Source: Flavobacterium sp. LHD-80
Lineage (GTDB): Bacteria; Bacteroidota; Bacteroidia; Flavobacteriales; Flavobacteriaceae
Length of the DNA stretch: 64,000 nucleotides
Direction of reading: 5' to 3'
Assembly: GCF_030929605.1 (NCBI RefSeq)
Contig: NZ_JAVFVS010000005.1
Span: 1 to 64,000, forward strand
Shown: positions 36,719-46,924 of the stretch, in pieces
Numbering within the stretch: the stretch's first letter is position 1
How the letters are laid out: each line of letters opens with the position of its first letter
Notes under the pieces: generated by a model
What the model saw: the letters and a program-made list of their open reading frames with translations, nothing else
Databases searched by the model: none
What the model was told of the DNA's origin: nothing
Made by a program: the position numbers and the translations under genes

Positions 36719-38650
36719 ATGAAAAATCACAGACTTTTCTGCTTAATAATTCTAAATGTTTTTTACGGCTATTCACAAGAATCAAAAGTGAAATTGGGTG
36801 ATAAAAAATACGATGACTATGCCTATATCGACGCCATAAAAACGTACGAAAGAGTGGCCAATAAAGGATACAAGTCTGAAGATTTGTTTAAAAAACTTGG
36901 AAACTCTTATTATTTCAATTCTGAGTTTGAAGGAGCTGCCAAATGGTACGGTGAGTTATTTGCCATCAATACCACTCCCGAAGCCGAATACTATTACAGA
37001 TATGCACAGTCTTTAAAATCAGCAGGGCAGACTGATAAGGCTGCTAAAATTTTGGATGAATTCAGCATCAAATATAAAAACGATTCCAGAGGAAAACTTT
37101 ACAAGAAAGATATCAATTATCTCGATGAAATTAAAACTAATTCAGGACGTTACAAAATTGAAGATGCCGGCATTAATTCTAAATATTCTGATTACGGAAG
37201 TTTTGTTTACGACAACAAAATCTATTTTGCATCGGCCAGAGATACAGGGAATTTTTCTCAAAGGAAACACAAATGGACAGGCGAATATTTTACCAATATT
37301 TACAATGCCGATCTTGATACTCAAAGCAACAGCGTATCAAAAGTAAACAAAATAAAATCTGAGATCAATAGGCGTTTTCATGAATCATCACCAGTTTTTA
37401 CCAAAGACGGAAAAACGGTTTATTTTACAAGAAATAATTATGTGGACGGTAAAAAAGGAAAAGATGCTGATAAAATTACGCTGATAAAAATTTATCAGGC
37501 CAGTCTTGAAAACGAAAAATGGACAAAAGTTACTGCCCTTCCTTTTACAAGTGACAACTACAGTACGGGACATCCTGCGTTGAGTCCGGATGAAAAAACT
37601 TTATACTTTGCATCTGACATGCCAGGAACCATCGGTCAGTCTGATATCTATAAAGTCATCATCAATGCTGATGGCAGTTTTGGGACTCCGCAAAATCTTG
37701 GTGCATCAATTAATACAGAAGGAAAAGAAACTTTCCCCTACATAACTAGTGAAAACGAAATTTATTTTGCCTCAGATGGTTATCCCGGACTTGGCGGACT
37801 TGATGTTTTCGTGGGACGGATCCAAGATAACGGAACCATCAGCAGTATTCAGAATTTAGGAAATGACATTAATTCTCCCAAAGACGATTTTGCTTATATC
37901 ATCGACCCGGTTTCCAGACAAGGTTATTTCAGTTCAAATAAAGACGGTGGACTGGGTTCTGATGATATCTACAAATTTTTAGAAACCAGAAAATTAGAAT
38001 GTCTACAGGAACTAAACGGAATAATAACAGATTCTGAAACCGGTGTTGTGCTTCCTGGAACAAAAATTGCTTTATACGAAAATCAAAAAATTAAAAATTC
38101 AACAGTTTCCAACAAAACCGGAGAGTATAGTTTTGATGTTGACTGTGGTAAAACCTATAGGGTTAGAGCTGAAAAAACAGGATATGCAACAACAGAAGTT
38201 GATATTATTATTGGAAAAGTAACAGGTAAAACCGATCTTCCTATTGGATTGGATAAATCCGTTTGCCAGGTTGCTGTTGGAGATGATTTAGGAAAGTGTT
38301 TTGGCATTAAAATGATTTATTTTGATCTGGATAAATCCAACATCCGCACCGAAGCCGCTTTAGATTTAGAAAAAATACTAGATGTTTTAAACCAGCATCC
38401 CAATATGAAACTTGATATTCGCTCGTATACTGACTCCAGAGCATCACATCCATACAATCAGGTATTATCTGATCGAAGAGCCAAATCAACCATAAACTGG
38501 CTTATTAAAAACGGAATCGCAAAAAATCGCTTGACCGGAAAAGGATACGGTGAAAACCAATTGATAAACCTATGTTCTGACGGGGTAAACTGCACTGAAG
38601 AGGAACACCAAATGAACCGAAGAAGTCAATTTATAATTATTCATATATAG
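36719..38650 (+). CDS. PD40 / carboxypeptidase-regulatory / OmpA domain protein
   Basis: A 643-aa envelope protein. The signal segment spans about 1-20. A TPR-like region follows (about 25-120, with YKSEDLFKKLGNSYYFNSEFEGAAKWYGELF in parts), then WD40-like PD40 blades with SPDEKTLYFASD and ENEIYFASDGYPGLGGLDVF (about 150-425). Next come a CarboxypepD_reg module with GIITDSETGVVLPGT (about 435-505) and a C-terminal OmpA domain (about 530-640) with IYFDLDKSNIR and RRAKSTINWL, which binds peptidoglycan. This architecture is regular beside PorP/SprF genes, where it tethers the outer-membrane complex to the cell wall. It starts 11 nt after the SprF-like gene and is co-transcribed with it. Confidence 0.9.
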   Translation: MKNHRLFCLIILNVFYGYSQESKVKLGDKKYDDYAYIDAIKTYERVANKGYKSEDLFKKLGNSYYFNSEFEGAAKWYGELFAINTTPEAEYYYRYAQSLKSAGQTDKAAKILDEFSIKYKNDSRGKLYKKDINYLDEIKTNSGRYKIEDAGINSKYSDYGSFVYDNKIYFASARDTGNFSQRKHKWTGEYFTNIYNADLDTQSNSVSKVNKIKSEINRRFHESSPVFTKDGKTVYFTRNNYVDGKKGKDADKITLIKIYQASLENEKWTKVTALPFTSDNYSTGHPALSPDEKTLYFASDMPGTIGQSDIYKVIINADGSFGTPQNLGASINTEGKETFPYITSENEIYFASDGYPGLGGLDVFVGRIQDNGTISSIQNLGNDINSPKDDFAYIIDPVSRQGYFSSNKDGGLGSDDIYKFLETRKLECLQELNGIITDSETGVVLPGTKIALYENQKIKNSTVSNKTGEYSFDVDCGKTYRVRAEKTGYATTEVDIIIGKVTGKTDLPIGLDKSVCQVAVGDDLGKCFGIKMIYFDLDKSNIRTEAALDLEKILDVLNQHPNMKLDIRSYTDSRASHPYNQVLSDRRAKSTINWLIKNGIAKNRLTGKGYGENQLINLCSDGVNCTEEEHQMNRRSQFIIIHI

Positions 38651-39032
38651 ACATACATTAAAGGAAAATTCTTTGTTTTCACTTCATGATCAACATTTAC
38701 ACTGACATTTTCATAAAGACTTTATCTGCTTATAAAACTATTATTTTATATTGAAAATTTCAAATTCACCTAAAATATCTTTATGATAGATTCTAATAAA
38801 AAGAAAATGTTCTGAAAATTCACTTTAAATCTTCCTTTTTTTCTATTCTTCACGCTAACTATGTGTATCGAAGGATCCTTTCTGGATAAACGAACAGTAA
38901 ATTGAATCTTCTCGCGGAATAATTTTGTAAATTAAATTTGATTTTTAATTAGAAATCATAACATTAAACTTAATATCATAGACTGGTAACAATTTGGTAA
39001 GACAAACGTCTTACTATAAAACTAACTAAAAT
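38651..39032. other. Intergenic stretch with a small palindrome
   Basis: About 380 bp. GTAAGAC-AAAC-GTCTTAC (38997-39014) is an 18-bp inverted repeat 18 bp before the DUF4386 start, overlapping the expected 5' end of its transcript. A TAAATTTG box lies at 38933-38940. The inverted repeat could be an operator for DUF4386. Confidence 0.45.
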
Positions 39033-39749
39033 ATGAAACCAAAAAAAATTGAAACTTCTCCTCAATTTTATGCGAGAATTGCAGGACTGTTCTATTTAGT
39101 CATTATTCTAACAGGTTTGTTTTCTGAAGTTTTTGTCAGAAATAAATTGTTTGTTTCGGGAGATGCGAATGCCACAGCAAACAATATTATCCATTCTGAT
39201 TTTTTATGGAGATTGGGTATTAGTGCCGATTTGATTATGCAAATTTGCGATCTGCCTGTAATGATTATACTTTATTATCTTTTTAAACCGGTAAATAAAA
39301 AACTTGCTTTGCTTAATTTGTCTTTTAATTTGATACAGACTGCCGTTTTGGTAGCTAATAAATTAAATCTTCTGGCTGCTTTATTTTTCTTAGGAGATAC
39401 TGAATATCTAAAATCTTTCAGTCCAGATCAATTGCATACGCTTGCTTATCTTTCTATAAAATTGCATGGCTATGGTTTTGGAGTCGGACTAATCTTTTTT
39501 GGTTTTGTTTGTCTGATTGAGGGATATTTAATCTATAAATCAGGATATTTCCCAAAAGTTTTGGGAACTTTAATGACAATTGCCGGTCTTTGTTATTTAG
39601 CAAATAGTTTTGCATCAATCCTGGCTCCGGAATTATCGAGTTTTATATTATTATTTCCGTGTATTGTTGCCGAATTAGGTCTGACTTTATGGCTTATTTT
39701 TAAAGGCTTAAACATCACAATATGGAAAGAAAAGGTAAAACAAAGATAA
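39033..39749 (+). CDS. DUF4386 integral membrane protein
   Basis: A 238-aa membrane protein with about six hydrophobic segments (residues 15-33, 60-85, 95-118, 140-162, 170-192, 200-224). It opens with the family motif YARIAGLFYLVIILTGLFSE and has the conserved GD/NAxATANNI segment (about 43-52), where DUF4386 proteins carry 'V.GD...TA..I'. The function is unknown. It is monocistronic. A bidirectional terminator follows 76 bp downstream, and a katG remnant lies on the other strand beyond it. An inverted repeat just upstream suggests control by a TetR- or ArsR-like repressor, but no such gene is nearby. Confidence 0.82.
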   Translation: MKPKKIETSPQFYARIAGLFYLVIILTGLFSEVFVRNKLFVSGDANATANNIIHSDFLWRLGISADLIMQICDLPVMIILYYLFKPVNKKLALLNLSFNLIQTAVLVANKLNLLAALFFLGDTEYLKSFSPDQLHTLAYLSIKLHGYGFGVGLIFFGFVCLIEGYLIYKSGYFPKVLGTLMTIAGLCYLANSFASILAPELSSFILLFPCIVAELGLTLWLIFKGLNITIWKEKVKQR

Positions 39750-39824
39750 TTGTATTGTGGACTTAAGATAGTAAAAAAATAAAATATCAAATAAGTAAAC
39801 TATCATGTAAGAATTAAGAAGAAA

Positions 39825-39849
39825 AAAAGCGTCTTTAATAGACGCTTTT
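39825..39849. terminator. Bidirectional intrinsic terminator
   Basis: AAAAGCGTCT (39825-39834) pairs with AGACGCTTTT (39840-39849) around a 5-nt loop, with A-rich flanks on the left and T-rich on the right. It would serve the DUF4386 gene and, on the other strand, the former katG gene. Confidence 0.85.
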
Positions 39850-39871
39850 AGTTTGTTTTTTATTTGAAAAA

Positions 39872-40003
<132 letters not shown>

Positions 40004-40401
40004 CTACTTGTAAATAAAGATTCTTATACATATACTCAAAGTTTTAATTTTAATGTGTTACTTAACGCAATATCATTTTAAAGCTTATCAAATATATCAT
40101 CCATTTATAAATGTTTGTTGATAGATTTCTAAAATTAAGCGCAAGAAATTCAAATTTATAAGATTTTTAACTAATTTTATGGAATGATTGAACAATTAAT
40201 AGGGTGATTATGTTACATTTTAAATAGCGATATTCATAAATTATTATATCAGATATAACTACTGTTAAGTCTTTTTTTATTTTAATGACAGCAGTATATT
40301 TTTTATCTCAATTAGAGCAGAACCTTTTCAAAATATATTTTTTCGTTAAAAAAACTAAAATGATTTAAAATTAAAAATCTTAATTCTAATAAATTAATGC
40401 T
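40004..40401. other. Intergenic stretch, no gene seen
   Basis: About 400 bp of AT-rich DNA between the katG remnant and the first DUF1254 gene. The break in katG falls at its left edge. No mobile-element gene or inverted repeat was found here to explain the deletion. Confidence 0.5.
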
Positions 40402-41853
40402 ATGGAAAAAATTGCCATTTCATTTTTGTCTGTGTTTCTTTTGGTTGCTTGCAATCAAAACTCAAAATCAGATACTGCTCTGAAAGATAATATTTCAGAT
40501 ACAGCAGCTGTAGTTTTTAAGCCTGTAAATATTAATGAACAAATTTTATATCAGCGGGGTGTTGAGGCTGCGATATGGGCAATGCCTGCTGTAAATTTTC
40601 AATTAATGTATGATGCTTTTGCTAAAATAAATGGTAAGTACAATCAGGTTGTTATTTGGCCAAATTTATTAGATTGGAAAAATCAGACACTAACGCCTAA
40701 TCCTGATGTAATTTATTTAATGCCGTTTTTCAATACAGAAAAAGTGGGGCCGGTAGTACTTGAAATTCCTCCTGCAGATACTGGGGTTTTCAATGGAAGT
40801 GTTATGACATATTGGCAAAATTCTATTCAAGACGTTGGTCCAGGCGGAGTTGATAAAGGAAAGGGAGGAAAGTATCTTTTTATACCACCAGGCTACGACA
40901 AAAACAAAATACCTGCTGGTTATATTGCCTTGCAATCTAATACGTATCGTGGTTATGCACTATTGCGTTCTGTGTTAAAAAGCGGAAGTGATACTGATGT
41001 CGCAGCAGCGGTAGCTTATGCAAAGCGAATAAAAGTTTATCCGTTGAGCGAAGCTTCAAAAAATCCAACAACACAATTTGTCGATGCCAGCGAAAAAGTA
41101 TATGAATCTAATATCCCATTTGATTTTACTTTTTATAAAACATTAGATAAAATAGTTCAGGAAGAACCATGGCTGGAAAGAGACAAAGCCATGATAGATA
41201 TACTAAAATCAATTGGTATTGAAAGAGGCAAACCTTTCAGCCCTGATGAGCGAACAAAAGAAATACTGACAGCCGCTGCTAAAACCGCCCAGTCTTGGCT
41301 GGACTCAAAACTTGAAGAAACAGAACCCTTTTTCAAAGGAACACACTGGATTTTTCCAGTTACGCCCGAGTTTGGAAAAAATATACAAGGCGATTATCTT
41401 ATTGCCGATTCCTATCCTACAACAAATAGAGGTCTTCTATATACAGTTGGTTTTTTTAGTGCGAAACACATTGGTGAATCTCAATATTATTTAATGCAGA
41501 TTGTAGATAAGGAGGGTAATCCTCTAGACGGAAGTGCTTCATATAAACTAAATGTCCCAGCCAATGTCCCAGTTAAACAATACTGGTCAATGACGGTTTA
41601 TAATCGAGATACCCATAGTTTTATTCGTAATGCAAAATGGTCGGGGCGTTCCTCTCAAACACCAGGTCTAAAAATAAATAGTGATGGTTCAGTTGATCTC
41701 TATTTTGGCCCTACTGCTCCTGCAAGTGGCGAATCGAACTGGGTACCAACAGATCCAAAAGGCAAATTTGAAATATTGGCTCGTTTTTATGGCCCTAAAC
41801 CTAATTTATACGATCAGAGCTGGAAATTAAATGATGTGGAAAAAATCAAGTAG
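40402..41853 (+). CDS. DUF1254/DUF1214 lipoprotein, copy 1
   Basis: A 483-aa lipoprotein with a signal ending in LLVAC (Cys17). The N-terminal DUF1254 part has RGVEAAIWAMPAVNFQLMYD (about 52-71), NPDVIYLMPFFNTEKVGPVVLEIPP (in parts) and GSVMTYWQNSIQDVG. The C-terminal DUF1214 part has DRDTHSF-like NRDTHSFIRNAKWSGRSS and GSVDLYFGPTAPASGESNWVPTDPKGKFEILARFYGP (in parts, about 430-470), both family signatures. Proteins of this type are exported and of unknown function. In other bacteria I recall them beside sulfatases and related DUF genes. It lies 36 bp before a second copy; both are probably one operon with the sulfatase 490 bp downstream. Confidence 0.88.
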   Translation: MEKIAISFLSVFLLVACNQNSKSDTALKDNISDTAAVVFKPVNINEQILYQRGVEAAIWAMPAVNFQLMYDAFAKINGKYNQVVIWPNLLDWKNQTLTPNPDVIYLMPFFNTEKVGPVVLEIPPADTGVFNGSVMTYWQNSIQDVGPGGVDKGKGGKYLFIPPGYDKNKIPAGYIALQSNTYRGYALLRSVLKSGSDTDVAAAVAYAKRIKVYPLSEASKNPTTQFVDASEKVYESNIPFDFTFYKTLDKIVQEEPWLERDKAMIDILKSIGIERGKPFSPDERTKEILTAAAKTAQSWLDSKLEETEPFFKGTHWIFPVTPEFGKNIQGDYLIADSYPTTNRGLLYTVGFFSAKHIGESQYYLMQIVDKEGNPLDGSASYKLNVPANVPVKQYWSMTVYNRDTHSFIRNAKWSGRSSQTPGLKINSDGSVDLYFGPTAPASGESNWVPTDPKGKFEILARFYGPKPNLYDQSWKLNDVEKIK

Positions 41854-41889
41854 TTTAATGAATTTATTTTCTTTTAAAAATAGATCAAG

Positions 41890-43380
41890 ATGAGAAAACT
41901 AGCTTCCTTAATTTCACTTGTTGTTCTGACAGCTTGTAACCAAAATAAAAATATAGAAACCAGCACAACAGTTCTTGTGCCAGATGACACTACAGCTATA
42001 AACTCTTCTAATTCAACACCATCAGGACCTGATGTTAATGTTAAGATTACCGAAGCTTATGCAAGGCAGGTGGCAAGAGATGCTTACTTCTGGGCATGGC
42101 CAATGGAGAATATTTATAACCGACGTCTTGCTTTTAAGCAGTCTCCAAAAGTAGGATTGATGAATGGTGTACTTCCTTTTGCTCCACTGAATTCTCTGGC
42201 GATGCTTCATGATTACATAAAACCAGAACAGCGCTGGGTTGCATGCCCAAATCAGGATGTGGTATATGGAGCAGCAATTGCTGCACTAGACGAAACTCCA
42301 GTAGTGATTCAAGTACCAGATTTTGGTGATCGTTTTTGGGTTTATCAGGTCGTAGATCTACGAACAGATGCTTTTGCACAGTTAGGGAAAATGTACGAAA
42401 CAAAACCGGGTTTTTATTTATTGACAGGCCCAAACTGGAAAGGAGAAGTACCTAAAGGAATTACAAAAACTTTTCGCAGTAAAACAGGAACTGCTTTTAT
42501 TGTTCCAAGAGTATTTCAAGATGATACGCCCCAAGACAAAGCTGCTGTACAAAAAATAATTAATAACATTGATGTATATGCTTTGAATAAATTTGATGGT
42601 AAAGTTAAAAATCAGGATTGGAGCAAACTTCCATCATTAGCTTCGCCTACAAAAGATGAAGGTACTGGCGAAACCAAATGGGTGTTTCCTGATAACTTTT
42701 TTGATTTACTTCCTACTGTGTTAAAAGATGCACCGCCATTAAAAGGTGAAGAATCTCGATATGCGCAAATACTTGCCGTAATTGAGGCAGCAAAAAAAGA
42801 TCCGGCATTAAAAAAAGCAATGATCGAAGAAGCACATAAAGCCGATAAGGAGCTAATTGATCCGTTGTTACAATTTCGAAATTGGGGAGTACCACTTGAA
42901 AATTACTGGTCAACTGTTAATAATTGTGCTGCTTTTGGAACAGATTATTTCACACGTACAGCTATTGCAAAGTCTAATATATTGGTAAATGTTGGCGCTG
43001 AAACAAAATATCATTATCAGGATCTAGATTCAAAAGGCACAAGACTAAATGGAACAAATCAATACATTGTAACATTTGCAAAGGGCAAAATACCGCCTGT
43101 AAAAGGGTTTTGGTCGCTTACTTTGTATGACGAACACCATTTTTTTTCACCAAATCCTATAAAACGTTATTCTGTTGGTACTAAGAATAAAGGCTTAAAA
43201 TATAATGCAGATGGTTCATTGACTTTGTATGTGCAGAATTCTGAACCGCAGGGAGATAAAAAAGCCAATTGGCTTCCTAGTCCTAAAGGTGTTTTTTGTC
43301 TGTATTTTCGATGCTATTGGCCAGAAGAAAAGATAATTAAAAATGAATGGACACCCCCTGCAGTAATGAAGACAAACTAA
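41890..43380 (+). CDS. DUF1254/DUF1214 lipoprotein, copy 2
   Basis: A 496-aa lipoprotein, signal ending in LTAC (Cys16). It has the full DUF1254/DUF1214 layout: ARDAYFWAWPMENIYNRR (about 58-75), the PNQDVVYGAAIAALDETPVV segment and, near the end, GFWSLTLYDEHHFFSPNPIKRYSVG and GSLTLYVQNSEPQGDKKANWLPSPKG (in parts). It is clearly diverged from copy 1, for example in its longer N-terminus and different central loop, so the pair is an old duplication or two families side by side. It starts 37 nt after copy 1 ends. Function is unknown. Confidence 0.88.
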   Translation: MRKLASLISLVVLTACNQNKNIETSTTVLVPDDTTAINSSNSTPSGPDVNVKITEAYARQVARDAYFWAWPMENIYNRRLAFKQSPKVGLMNGVLPFAPLNSLAMLHDYIKPEQRWVACPNQDVVYGAAIAALDETPVVIQVPDFGDRFWVYQVVDLRTDAFAQLGKMYETKPGFYLLTGPNWKGEVPKGITKTFRSKTGTAFIVPRVFQDDTPQDKAAVQKIINNIDVYALNKFDGKVKNQDWSKLPSLASPTKDEGTGETKWVFPDNFFDLLPTVLKDAPPLKGEESRYAQILAVIEAAKKDPALKKAMIEEAHKADKELIDPLLQFRNWGVPLENYWSTVNNCAAFGTDYFTRTAIAKSNILVNVGAETKYHYQDLDSKGTRLNGTNQYIVTFAKGKIPPVKGFWSLTLYDEHHFFSPNPIKRYSVGTKNKGLKYNADGSLTLYVQNSEPQGDKKANWLPSPKGVFCLYFRCYWPEEKIIKNEWTPPAVMKTN

Positions 43381-43868
43381 AGTTACGTTCAATTTATAAG
43401 TTATGCAGAGCTTGGTGTAATTCCGAACCTATTCGTACGACCCTTTGATTGAATATACAAATAAAAATTGCACATAAAGTTAAATACATTTTTGTAATAA
43501 ATTTGGTAATCCAAATTTATTATTACTCGTCATAATTTACAAACTCGAAAGTCATTTGATTTTTGAGTTTTTTTGTTCAAAGTTATTGATGAATTTCTCT
43601 CATTTTGTGAAAACACTATTTGTTAGGATTATTGATTAGAATCCATTAAATGCTATTTTAATAATTTTGCATGAACAAATTTTTAATACCAGAATATTTA
43701 ATTTATTAAAATTTAAATATTCTATTTTTATTTTCTTAAACAGATTAATTTAAAAAGAAGCATATGTGAGGTCATCAAGAAAAAGCTTATTAATATATTA
43801 GTTTAGAAAACTTTTTTATTCTCATATTATTTTTAATTTTATACTAAAACTCTTAAAATCTGTAAATT
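43381..43868. other. Intergenic stretch with a long inverted repeat
   Basis: About 490 bp upstream of the second sulfatase. AATAAATTTGG (43496-43506) and CCAAATTTATT (43511-43521) form a perfect 11-bp inverted repeat with a 4-nt spacer, sited about 120 bp after copy 2. It may be the end hairpin of the DUF1254 transcript or an operator. Sequence is unlike the 9661 palindrome. Confidence 0.5.
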
Positions 43869-46245
43869 ATGAAATTGAATCTTTTAAAAGTAATACCTCA
43901 AAATCAATACAAAATAATTTCGATTATTATGTTTATGATTATTGGTTCAAGCGGAGAAGTTTTGGCTCAGAAAAAAGATGATAAAGGCGAAAAAAACAAA
44001 CTCCCCTATTCAGATCCTGTTTTTAAAGGAAAAATTGGAAAAACATATAAAGAATCTATGGCCGTCTGGCCCGAAATTCCAAAAGCAGCTGGCGGGGCAC
44101 CAAACATAATTATTGTATTACTCGATGATGTCGGGTTTGGTCAGACTTCTACTTTTGGTGGATTAATCCCTACTCCAAATCTGGATAAGCTTGCCTCTGA
44201 AGGGATTAAATATAACAGGTTTCATACCACAGCAATATGCGGTCCCTCAAGAGCGGCACTTCTTACAGGAAGAAATCATCATGATGCTGGAAATGGATTT
44301 TTGATGGAATGGGCTACAGGATTCCCCAATTATTCTACCATGATTCCAAAGTCAACTGCAACAATGGGAGAAGTTTTAAAAGATAATGGCTATTCTACTT
44401 GGTGGTACGGAAAAAACCATAATACACCAGATTGGGAAACCAGTGTTGCAGGACCATTTGACCGCTGGCCAACAGGTTTGGGATTTGACTATTTCTATGG
44501 CTTTAATAATGGTGAAGCTCACCAATATTATCCCGTAATATTTGAAAATACACTGCCGGTAGAGCCTAATAAATCGCCAGAAGAAGGGTATCATCTGCTC
44601 ACAGATATGACCGATCGAGCCATTTCTAAAATGAAGTATTCTAAATCTGTAGCACCAAACAAGCCTTTTTTCATGTATTTCGCGCCTGGAGGTATGCATG
44701 CGCCACATCATGTTACAAAAGAATGGCGCGATCAATTTAAAGGCAAATTTGATATGGGATGGGAAAAATACAGAGAAGAGGTTTTTGAGAATCAAAAGAG
44801 AAGGGATTATTCCCCCAGATACAAAACTGACCGCAAAACCTGATTGGGTTCCAGCTTGGGAAACATTAAATGACAAGCAGAAAAAAGTTTATAATGCACT
44901 CTTTGAAAATTATGCAGGGTATTTTGCTTTTACTGACCATGAAGTTGGACGACTTTTAAATGCTATTAAGGAACTTCCAGATGCCGAGAATACTTTAGTA
45001 ATTTATATAGTGGGAGACAATGGAGCTTCTTCTGAAGGCGGGCCAGATGGGACAATGGATGAAATGAAAAGTCTTGCAGGTATGAATGCCAGCTTAGACG
45101 ATATTATTAAAGATCTAGACAAACTTGGAGGTCCAGAAACAGAACCACATTATCCAGTGGGATGGGCTTGGGCAGGAAATACCCCTTTTCAATGGGTAAA
45201 ACAAGTAGCATCTCATTTAGGCGGCTCCAGAAATCCAATGGTAATAAGCTGGCCGGCACGTATCAAACATGATGATAATCCTAGAGACGCCTTTTTACAT
45301 CTGATAGATGTTGCACCAACTATATATGAAGCAGCTCATGTTACTATGCCTGAATATGTAAACGGAATAAAACAAATTCCGTTGGAAGGCAAATCATTTC
45401 TTCCAACTTTTACTGATAACACATACAGAGGAAGAACAGAGCAATATTTTGAAATTTTAAGCAATCGTTCGATATATGAAAACGGATGGAAAGCCAATGC
45501 ACAGCACACTTTGCCATGGAGACAGGATGTAGCACCTGGAAATTGGGATAATGATAAATGGGAACTTTACAATCTAAATTCCGACTTTTCAGAAGCAAAT
45601 GACCTTGCAGCAAAAATGCCTTCAAAATTGGCCGAAATGAAGAAGAAGTTTGATCAGGCAGCAGCAAAATATCATGTTTATCCATTAGATGACCGTGGTG
45701 TAGCCAGGGCTTTAATTCCTAAGCCACTGCCTCCCGGAGTTGATCCTAAAACGACACATTTTGTGTATTATCCTGGTGCCACACGACTTCCAGAGACTGC
45801 CTCTCCTTCTATCAAGAACCGAAGCTGGACTATTACGGCGGATGTGACAGGAAATGGTGAGAAAACCAATGGGGTTATTATTGCTGCAGGTGGAGTGTCT
45901 GCTGGAATCACACTGTATGTAAAAGATGGAATTCCTGTTTTTGATTATAACTATTATGGTAAACATACCATTATCAAATCTCAAAAAGCGACAGGCAAAG
46001 ATCCTGCTACTATAACTCTGGATTTTGTGTATGCAGGCGGCGGTATGGGAAAAGGTGCTGATCTGGTTATGAAAGTTAACGGAAAAGAGACTGGAAGGGG
46101 GAAAATGGATGCAACTGTCTTTGCTCGTTTTGGAGCAGATACTTTCGGAATTGGAGAAGACAGCGGTCAGCCGGTAACATTCGATTATAAACCGCCTTTT
46201 AAATTTAATGGTGCAATAGAAAAAGTCACTATTGATTTAAAATAA
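43869..46245 (+). pseudogene. Arylsulfatase (CxPxR type), frameshifted
   Basis: The reading frame from 43869 encodes a signal peptide (ending VLAQ), a sulfatase active site with the canonical Cys124-Gly-Pro-Ser-Arg128 formylglycine motif and Asp85/Asp86 in LLDDVG, and then goes out of frame near 44795. The next frame (+1) picks up at once with [22 protein letters not shown] and runs to 46245, including [20 protein letters not shown] and a lectin-like C-terminal extension. The expected joint is F-x-x-Q-K-x-x-G-I-I-P; a two-base loss in a GAGAGA stretch, or one added base in AAAA, would explain it. Restored, the protein would be about 790 aa. Sequencing error or translational frameshifting cannot be ruled out from the sequence alone. 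Confidence 0.82.
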
Positions 46246-46924
46246 ATATTTCCCAAAACCATCATAAATCGTTATTTTGAAAGCAAGATTAATAAAAGAC
46301 TTGTCTTACAATTAAAAATATTTTTTAAATACCTAGGTTCCTTTTAAAAAGATTAAATTTATAAAATAATTACTACATAAAACACATCAAACAATATGTT
46401 CCTATATGTTAGAAATTATAATCGAAATACAATTTTGAAAGCAATTCATAATAAATAAACAATAGTACTAAAAAACAACGCCATTGTTTTCCAATGACGT
46501 TGTTTGTCTTTATGTGGACAACTTTGAAAATCTAAATTCGAATCTTAGGTCACAACTTCGCATCATTCACTATAAACTCAGAAATTTCAAAAATCGTTTA
46601 CCATAATTTTGCTACATTATTTGATATTTTAAAAACCAACTTATTTTATTGATTCCGGAGAATATTATAATTCAAACGTAAATTATTAAAAAAAACGTTT
46701 AAACTTTATTTTTTCAAAAAGAACACTAAAAACTTTAGCTGGTATTTTAAATATCTAAAAAAAAAAACTAAAGTAGAAAAAAATCAGTCAGATAAAAAAC
46801 TAGTAAATCAAATATTTTGAAAAATTACATGAGATACTACAACCATCAAGTTTGCTTGTATTTTTTACACAAACCTTTCAATACAGCATGTATTTAATGA
46901 CTTGCTATAAAATTATAATAAATT
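46246..46924. other. Long intergenic stretch, no gene seen
   Basis: About 680 bp between the second sulfatase and the broken nucleotidyltransferase gene on the other strand. It holds one terminator (46474-46504). The rest is AT-rich with no RNA gene or repeat recognised. Confidence 0.6.
46474..46504. terminator. Bidirectional intrinsic terminator
   Basis: AACAACG (46474-46480) and CATTG pair with CAATG and CGTTGTT (46498-46504), with one mismatch and a 5-nt loop. Flanking A and T runs allow it to act in both directions between the convergent genes. Its inner sequence is similar to the hairpin at 5346-5364. Confidence 0.7.

Noticed and set aside
44376..44876. 166-codon minus-strand frame in the second sulfatase
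   Set aside because: Antisense shadow of a well-conserved sulfatase region.
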